Shown here: positions 25,339 through 30,019 of the stretch, piece by piece
Layout: the number at the start of each line of letters is the position of its first letter
How positions within the stretch are numbered: the first letter of the stretch is position 1
Assembly: GCA_900539605.1 (NCBI GenBank)
Contig: UQCS01000018.1
Span: 1 to 30,019, forward strand
Direction: 5' to 3'
DNA from: an uncultured Azospirillum sp.
GTDB lineage: Bacteria > Pseudomonadota > Alphaproteobacteria > RF32 > CAG-239
DNA: 30,019 nt
Notes under the pieces: model-generated
What the model was told of the DNA's origin: nothing
Database searches by the model: none
Seen by the model: the letters and a program-made list of their open reading frames with translations, nothing else
Position numbers and translations under genes: made by a program

Positions 25339-26781
25339 ATGACGAAAAAAAGTTTTATTTTATTGGTTGCTGCGGTCGGCATGTTTTCGCTGGTTGCGCG
25401 TTCTGCGGCGGCAGTGTTGTCGGAAACGCAAAAACAAGAGATCCGAAATGTTTTTGGCGATCAATCAATTAAAATTACGGAGGAAAAAGAAACGGTGGTG
25501 GTCGGCTTTCCTGAAGTGACGGTTGAAAATGAAGGCGGAAGCAACAAGAAAGTCGATGCTTATCAGCTGCATCTTAAAGAAGCCGGAAGTTTTAACGGCA
25601 TGCCGCAATATAAGTATGTTACCGTGTCCCCGCTTCGTTTAAAATCGTTGGTCTATTCGCGATTGGGCTTTTGGTTTCCGTCAGTGGCTACCGAAGTGGG
25701 CTCCTTTGCCGAAGAATCTGCAATCGTTCCGGCGCGGGGATATGAAAGTGGCAGAAAAATGAAAATTATCAATCTGCGGTTGATTGATGAGGAAGAAGAG
25801 GGAACGAAAGAATTTTTGACCGCCTCCAAGATCAGCAGCTTTGTTCAAAGCAAAGAAACCGGAAACGGTGCCGATTATTTTTCGGTTTTCAAAGGTGAGA
25901 ACATCGTTATTTCTTTGCCCCTCGGCAATTTGCGCATTCCGGGTTTTGTTTCGGTAAACGATATGAAAAATGCGATCCTGAAACCGGGACAAAAAGTGCC
26001 GATGCTGGCCGATGACATAAGCGGCTCTTTAAAAACGTCGGTGATAACGCTTGAAGTGCCGATGTTGTCGACGGTCGTCAATTTTCGGATAGATTCCGAG
26101 GGGCGGTCGGTCTTAAATAAAGAAGAGGGAACAATTGACGTGGTTTCGCTTTTTCGTTTGAGAGATGTGAAGAGCGAAGGGATGTTATCTGATCTGTCTT
26201 TAAACTCATTTGATCTGAAGTTTTGGGTTAAAGGGATTGATCGTCAAAAATATGAAAAATTTCAGGATGAACAACAAAGCAATATGCCGGTTTTGAGTGA
26301 AGATAACAAAGGCTCCGATGAAACATTTGCCGATTCAGACGGCAATGAGGTGGGGCTTGCCGAAGCTTCTGAGGAAAACTGGCGCAGTCTTTTGATCGGT
26401 AAAGATATAAAATATAAATTATCCGCTTTGTTTAATCGGGGTTCAATCAACGGAAACGGTCGTTTGGAAATCAGGAAAGACGATGTGCTGAATGTGATGA
26501 AACTTGAAGTTGTCAATTTTGACATTTTATCGCCCGATACCGGCAAAGCCTGTCGCGAACAGCAGGCAAAAGATCCGTCAGGGGCGCCTTTAAAATGCCC
26601 GTCCGGCGGCTTTTTCGATTCTTTGCGGCCTTATCTTGACATCGGCAAGCGGATAAAAAATGACAAGGGCGAAACTGTAGACGAATTTATCGTACGGCAG
26701 TCGGGATCGGGAAGTACGATAAACGGCAAGCCGGTTTCGATGGGGGTGCTCTCTGTCTCTTCCGCTCATATGGGATTGTGA
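25339..26781 (+). CDS. Exported protein of unknown function
   Basis: This 480-residue protein has a Sec signal peptide (MTKKSFILLVAAVGMFSLVA, cleavage likely after ARSAAA near 25). It is rich in beta strands and charged residues, with no later membrane helix, so it is probably periplasmic. It contains a DEEEEGTKEFLTASK segment near 155, a long acidic Ser/Asp loop at about 320-340, and a Cys pair (KACREQQAKD and LKCPSGG) near 405-425 that could form a disulphide. I do not recognise the family. A start at TTG 25324 is possible but lies upstream of the strong SD. It is divergent from kdsD and ends with a terminator before the str operon, so it appears monocistronic. Confidence 0.85.
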   Translation: MTKKSFILLVAAVGMFSLVARSAAAVLSETQKQEIRNVFGDQSIKITEEKETVVVGFPEVTVENEGGSNKKVDAYQLHLKEAGSFNGMPQYKYVTVSPLRLKSLVYSRLGFWFPSVATEVGSFAEESAIVPARGYESGRKMKIINLRLIDEEEEGTKEFLTASKISSFVQSKETGNGADYFSVFKGENIVISLPLGNLRIPGFVSVNDMKNAILKPGQKVPMLADDISGSLKTSVITLEVPMLSTVVNFRIDSEGRSVLNKEEGTIDVVSLFRLRDVKSEGMLSDLSLNSFDLKFWVKGIDRQKYEKFQDEQQSNMPVLSEDNKGSDETFADSDGNEVGLAEASEENWRSLLIGKDIKYKLSALFNRGSINGNGRLEIRKDDVLNVMKLEVVNFDILSPDTGKACREQQAKDPSGAPLKCPSGGFFDSLRPYLDIGKRIKNDKGETVDEFIVRQSGSGSTINGKPVSMGVLSVSSAHMGL

Positions 26782-26794
26782 GGTAAACAAAAAT

Positions 26795-26826
26795 AAAAAA
26801 AACGGTTGAAAAATACCGGTTTTTTT
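26795..26826 (+). terminator. Terminator before the str operon
   Basis: An imperfect A/T-flanked stem (26795-26804 with 26815-26824, core CGGT/ACCG) is followed by T's. Confidence 0.75.
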
Positions 26827-26841
26827 ATTGCAAAATAATTG

Positions 26842-26870
26842 TTGACTTGGTCGGTTTATAAATGTATACA
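26842..26870 (+). promoter_or_regulatory. Strong predicted promoter of the str operon
   Basis: TTGACT (26842-26847) and TATACA (26865-26870) are 17 bases apart, the best promoter match in the window. It gives a leader of about 65 bases before rpsL. Confidence 0.8.
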
Positions 26871-26942
26871 TGCATTAACTCTTTGAGAATGAAAGTATTA
26901 AAGAGGTTTTTTTGTATTAATTTAAGAATAAGGAAATTTGTG

Positions 26943-27314
26943 ATGCCTACAATTAGTCAGTTAATTCGTAAATCACGAACACCTAAAGTGAAAAGAAACA
27001 AGGTCCCGGCCTTGAAAGCTTGTCCACAAAAACGCGGTGTTTGCACAAGGGTTTATACGACTACCCCGAAAAAACCGAACTCCGCTTTGCGTAAAGTGGC
27101 ACGCGTTCGGCTTACCAACGGCTTTGAAGTAATCAGCTATATCCCTGGTGAAGGTCATAATCTTCAGGAACACTCAGTGGTGCTGATTAAGGGAGGCCGT
27201 GTAAAAGACTTGCCTGGTGTTCGTTATCATATCATTCGCGGTACTTTGGATACCCAGGGTATTGCCAAACGTCGTCAGCGTCGTTCTCTGTACGGCGCCA
27301 AGAGACCGAAATAG
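26943..27314 (+). CDS. rpsL: 30S ribosomal protein S12
   Basis: This 123-residue protein sits in the decoding centre of the small subunit. It starts PTISQLIRKSRTP and contains CPQKRGVCTRVYTTTPKKPNS-type sequence. The streptomycin-related residues Lys43 and Lys88 are the wild-type lysines. I chose ATG 26943 because of AAGGAA upstream and the family's 123-residue length; the frame is open further upstream into the leader. It is the first gene of the str operon. Confidence 0.97.
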   Translation: MPTISQLIRKSRTPKVKRNKVPALKACPQKRGVCTRVYTTTPKKPNSALRKVARVRLTNGFEVISYIPGEGHNLQEHSVVLIKGGRVKDLPGVRYHIIRGTLDTQGIAKRRQRRSLYGAKRPK

Positions 27315-27325
27315 GAGGGTAAGTT

Positions 27326-27796
27326 ATGTCACGTCGTCATAGTGCAGAAAAAAGAATTGTACTGCCGGATGCAAAGTACCATGATAAGGTAGTTGCTAAA
27401 TTTATTAATAACGTTATGGAAGATGGTAAAAAAGCCGTTGCCGAAAAAATCGTTTATTCGGCATTCGATATTCTGTCTGCCAAAACCAAACAAGACGCTT
27501 TGGCTGTTTTCAGCGAAGCGATCGAAAACGTCAAACCTGTTTTGGAAGTTAAATCCCGTCGCGTCGGCGGTGCAACCTATCAGGTTCCGTGCGAAGTTCG
27601 TGCCGATCGTCGTCAGGCTTTGGCAATCCGCTGGATTATTGCCGCTGCCCTCAAACGCTCGGAAACAACCATGACCGAGAAATTGGCCAACGAACTGCTG
27701 GATGCTGCCGCCAACCGTGGTGCTGCCGTTAAAAAACGCGAAGATACCCACAAAATGGCCGAAGCTAACAAAGCTTTCTCTCATTACAAATTCTAA
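27326..27796 (+). CDS. rpsG: 30S ribosomal protein S7
   Basis: This 156-residue protein is the primary 16S rRNA-binding assembly protein of the 30S head and an autoregulator of the str operon in E. coli. It has SRRHSAEKR at the N-terminus and the family motif VGGATYQVPCEVR near 80-95. Length is standard. A consensus SD (AGGAGGG) precedes the ATG, 11 bases after rpsL. Confidence 0.97.
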   Translation: MSRRHSAEKRIVLPDAKYHDKVVAKFINNVMEDGKKAVAEKIVYSAFDILSAKTKQDALAVFSEAIENVKPVLEVKSRRVGGATYQVPCEVRADRRQALAIRWIIAAALKRSETTMTEKLANELLDAAANRGAAVKKREDTHKMAEANKAFSHYKF

Positions 27797-27811
27797 TCTG
27801 AGGGAAAGAAC

Positions 27812-29887
27812 ATGGCTCGTACACACAGTTTGGATTTATATAGAAATATCGGCATCATGGCACATATTGATGCCGGTAAAACCACAACAACCGAACGTAT
27901 CCTTTATTACACGGGTGTAAACCACAAAATCGGTGAAACCCACGAAGGATCCGCTACAATGGACTGGATGGAACAGGAACAGGAACGCGGTATTACCATT
28001 ACCTCTGCCGCAACCACCTGTTTTTGGAAAGGATATCGCGTAAACATCATCGACACCCCCGGACACGTTGACTTCACCGTTGAAGTTGAACGTTCGCTCC
28101 GCGTGCTCGACGGTGCCATTACCGTATTCGATTCCGTTGCCGGTGTTGAACCGCAGTCCGAAACCGTATGGCGTCAGGCCGATAAATATAAAGTTCCGAG
28201 AATTTGTTTCTGCAACAAAATGGATCGTATCGGTGCTAACTTCTATCGTTGTTTGGATATGATCAAAGATCGTCTGGGTGCCCGCCCGATGGCGATTCAG
28301 TTGCCGATCGGTGCTGAAGCCGAATTCCGCGGCATTATCGACCTGCTGCAAATGAAAGCGATCGTTTATACCGGTGATACTGCCGATTCTCCGATCGAAA
28401 TTCAGGACATTCCGGCCGATTTGAAAGAAAAAGCCGAAAAATATCATGCCGAGATGGTAGAAATGGCTGTTGAAGAAGACGAACAGGCAATGGAAGATTA
28501 TCTGGAAGGCAAAGAAATCTCAATCGATACATTGAAAAAATGTATCCGCAAGGGAACGCTGTCTCAGAGTTTTGTTCCGGTTTGCTGCGGTACTGCCTTC
28601 AAGAATAAAGGTGTTCAGCCTTTGCTTGATGCCGTGATCGATTATTTGCCTTCTCCGCTGGATATTCCGGCGATTGAAGGGGTTAAACCCGGTACCGACG
28701 AAGTTATCTTGCGCAAGCCTGATGACAAAGAACCCTTGTCGGCGCTGGCTTTCAAGATTATGAACGACCCGTTCGTCGGTTCGCTGACTTTCGTTCGTAT
28801 CTATTCCGGTACGATGCAGGCCGGCAGCTATATTTACAACTCGGTAAAAGACAAAAAGGAACGTGTCGGACGTATGCTGCTGATGCACTCCAACAAACGT
28901 GAAGACCTGAAAGAAGCCAACGCGGGCGATATTATTGCTTTGGCGGGCTTAAAAGATACCACCACCGGTGATACGCTTTGCGATCAGTCCAACCCGATTA
29001 TTCTCGAAAACATGGAATTCCCGGATCCGGTTATTGAATTGGCCGTTGAACCGAAAACCAAAGTTGACGTTGAAAAAATGGGTCTGGCTTTGTCTCGTTT
29101 GGCAATGGAAGATCCGTCGTTCAAAGTTTCTTCCGACCCCGATTCCGGACAAACCATCATCCGCGGCATGGGCGAATTGCACCTTGATATTATCGTTGAC
29201 CGTTTGAAACGCGAATTCAAGGTAGAATGCAACGTCGGTGAACCGCAGGTTGCTTATCGCGAAACGATTACCAAACCTTGCGACATCGAATATACCCACA
29301 AGAAACAATCCGGTGGTGCCGGTCAGTTCGCGAAAGTTAAGATCAAATTTGAACCGATGGAAGGTTATACCGGTTTTGAATTTGTCAACAGCGTTGTCGG
29401 CGGTAACGTGCCGAAGGAATATATTCCGGGTGTTGAAAAAGGTCTTCGTTCCGCAATGGATACCGGTGTTATCGCCGGCTACCCGGTTACCGGTGTTAAG
29501 TGCAATCTGTATGATGGTGCTTACCATGAAGTTGACTCCAACGTTATGTGTTTCGAAATTGCTGCCCGTGCTGCCTTCCGCGAAGGTATGCGTCAGGCCA
29601 GTCCGAAACTGCTCGAACCGATTATGAAGGTCGAAGTTGTAACGCCGGAAGAATATATGGGTGATATCATTGGCGACTTAAACTCTCGCCGTGGTTTGGT
29701 AAACGGCATGGATCAGCGTGCCAACGCCCGGGTTATCGATGCCCAGGTTCCGCTCGCCAACATGTTCGGTTACGTCAATACCCTCCGTTCGCTGTCTCAG
29801 GGACGTGCTCAGTTTACGATGGTCTTTGACCATTATTCGGAAGTACCGAATGAGATTGCCGAAAAGGTAAAAGCGAAAAACGCTTAA
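27812..29887 (+). CDS. fusA: Elongation factor G
   Basis: This 691-residue GTPase drives translocation and, with RRF, ribosome recycling. G-domain motifs are AHIDAGKT (17-24), DTPGHVDF (81-88) and NKMD (135-138). Domains II-V follow, with RGMGELHLDII near 450 and the C-terminal FGYVNTLRSLSQGRAQF near 655. Length is standard and the sequence is complete. The SD GAGGGAAAG precedes the ATG, and the gene lies 15 bases after rpsG. Confidence 0.98.
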   Translation: MARTHSLDLYRNIGIMAHIDAGKTTTTERILYYTGVNHKIGETHEGSATMDWMEQEQERGITITSAATTCFWKGYRVNIIDTPGHVDFTVEVERSLRVLDGAITVFDSVAGVEPQSETVWRQADKYKVPRICFCNKMDRIGANFYRCLDMIKDRLGARPMAIQLPIGAEAEFRGIIDLLQMKAIVYTGDTADSPIEIQDIPADLKEKAEKYHAEMVEMAVEEDEQAMEDYLEGKEISIDTLKKCIRKGTLSQSFVPVCCGTAFKNKGVQPLLDAVIDYLPSPLDIPAIEGVKPGTDEVILRKPDDKEPLSALAFKIMNDPFVGSLTFVRIYSGTMQAGSYIYNSVKDKKERVGRMLLMHSNKREDLKEANAGDIIALAGLKDTTTGDTLCDQSNPIILENMEFPDPVIELAVEPKTKVDVEKMGLALSRLAMEDPSFKVSSDPDSGQTIIRGMGELHLDIIVDRLKREFKVECNVGEPQVAYRETITKPCDIEYTHKKQSGGAGQFAKVKIKFEPMEGYTGFEFVNSVVGGNVPKEYIPGVEKGLRSAMDTGVIAGYPVTGVKCNLYDGAYHEVDSNVMCFEIAARAAFREGMRQASPKLLEPIMKVEVVTPEEYMGDIIGDLNSRRGLVNGMDQRANARVIDAQVPLANMFGYVNTLRSLSQGRAQFTMVFDHYSEVPNEIAEKVKAKNA

Positions 29888-29902
29888 TGACTTGGTTTCA
29901 GC

Positions 29903-29935
29903 GGGGGATTGCGAAAAGCTTTTTGTAACCCCCCC
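29903..29935 (+). other. Large hairpin between fusA and tuf
   Basis: GGGGG (29903-29907) can pair with CCCCC (near 29930-29934), and the interior (TTGCGAAAAG with CTTTTTGTAA) extends it with a few mismatches. No clean T-run follows directly. It could partly terminate or process the str mRNA ahead of tuf. Confidence 0.5.
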
Positions 29936-29980
29936 TCTGAAAATTTTTTAATAAAATAATTTTTTAGGAAGACAGATAAA

Positions 29981-30019
29981 TGGCAAAAGAGAAATTTGAA
30001 AGAAGCAAGCCGCACTGCA
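29981..30019 (+). CDS. tuf: Elongation factor Tu, 5' end only
   Basis: The first 13 codons (MAKEKFERSKPHC) match the N-terminus of EF-Tu, which delivers aminoacyl-tRNA to the ribosome. The gene runs off the window. The SD AGGAAG lies at 29967-29972. Its position after fusA is the standard str order, 93 bases downstream of the fusA stop. Confidence 0.93.

Noticed and set aside
26862..26942. An N-terminal extension of rpsL
   Set aside because: S12 has a conserved length of about 123 residues, the SD is placed for ATG 26943, and the extension overlaps the promoter -10.

Overview
The window looks like chromosome of a proteobacterium, most likely an alphaproteobacterium with moderate-to-low GC. 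The evidence is the LPS-export block kdsD-lptC-lptA-lptB followed by hpf-ptsN, a gatCAB operon, a monocistronic fabI and an rpsL-rpsG-fusA-tuf (str) operon. A host-associated or gut lineage is an inference, not something shown. Housekeeping genes mostly have clear Shine-Dalgarno (SD) sequences and ordinary operon spacing.

Region 1 (1-7290) is accessory. It holds a highly codon-biased repeat lipoprotein (281-2473), a small outer-membrane beta-barrel protein (2612-3427), and a longer paralogue of the lipoprotein (3870-7145) interrupted by one in-frame TAA. The two lipoproteins have the same layout: an N-terminal part of about 217 residues, 180-residue repeats (2 versus 4 copies), and a 154-residue C-terminal domain. 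Their length difference is exactly two repeats plus one residue. Region 2 (7319-11258) has a Nudix hydrolase and a divergent MacAB-type efflux operon in which ATPase and permease are separate genes. Region 3 (11395-14099) has three unrecognised genes with their own promoters and terminators but no SD.

Region 4 (14252-19436) contains a YihY-family membrane protein, fabI, and gatC-gatA-gatB. Region 5 (19609-20529) is another unrecognised gene without an SD. Region 6 (20583-25131, minus strand) is kdsD-lptC-lptA-lptB and then hpf-ptsN; rpoN, which usually lies between lptB and hpf, is absent. Region 7 (25237-30019) is an unrecognised exported 480-residue protein, then the str operon, running off the end inside tuf.

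The part most likely to be undescribed is the repeat-lipoprotein/beta-barrel cassette, together with a set of accessory genes that share AT-rich, SD-less starts. Both lipoproteins carry acidic residues just after the lipobox cysteine, as in surface-exported Bacteroidota lipoproteins. No tRNA, rRNA, CRISPR array or insertion sequence was seen.
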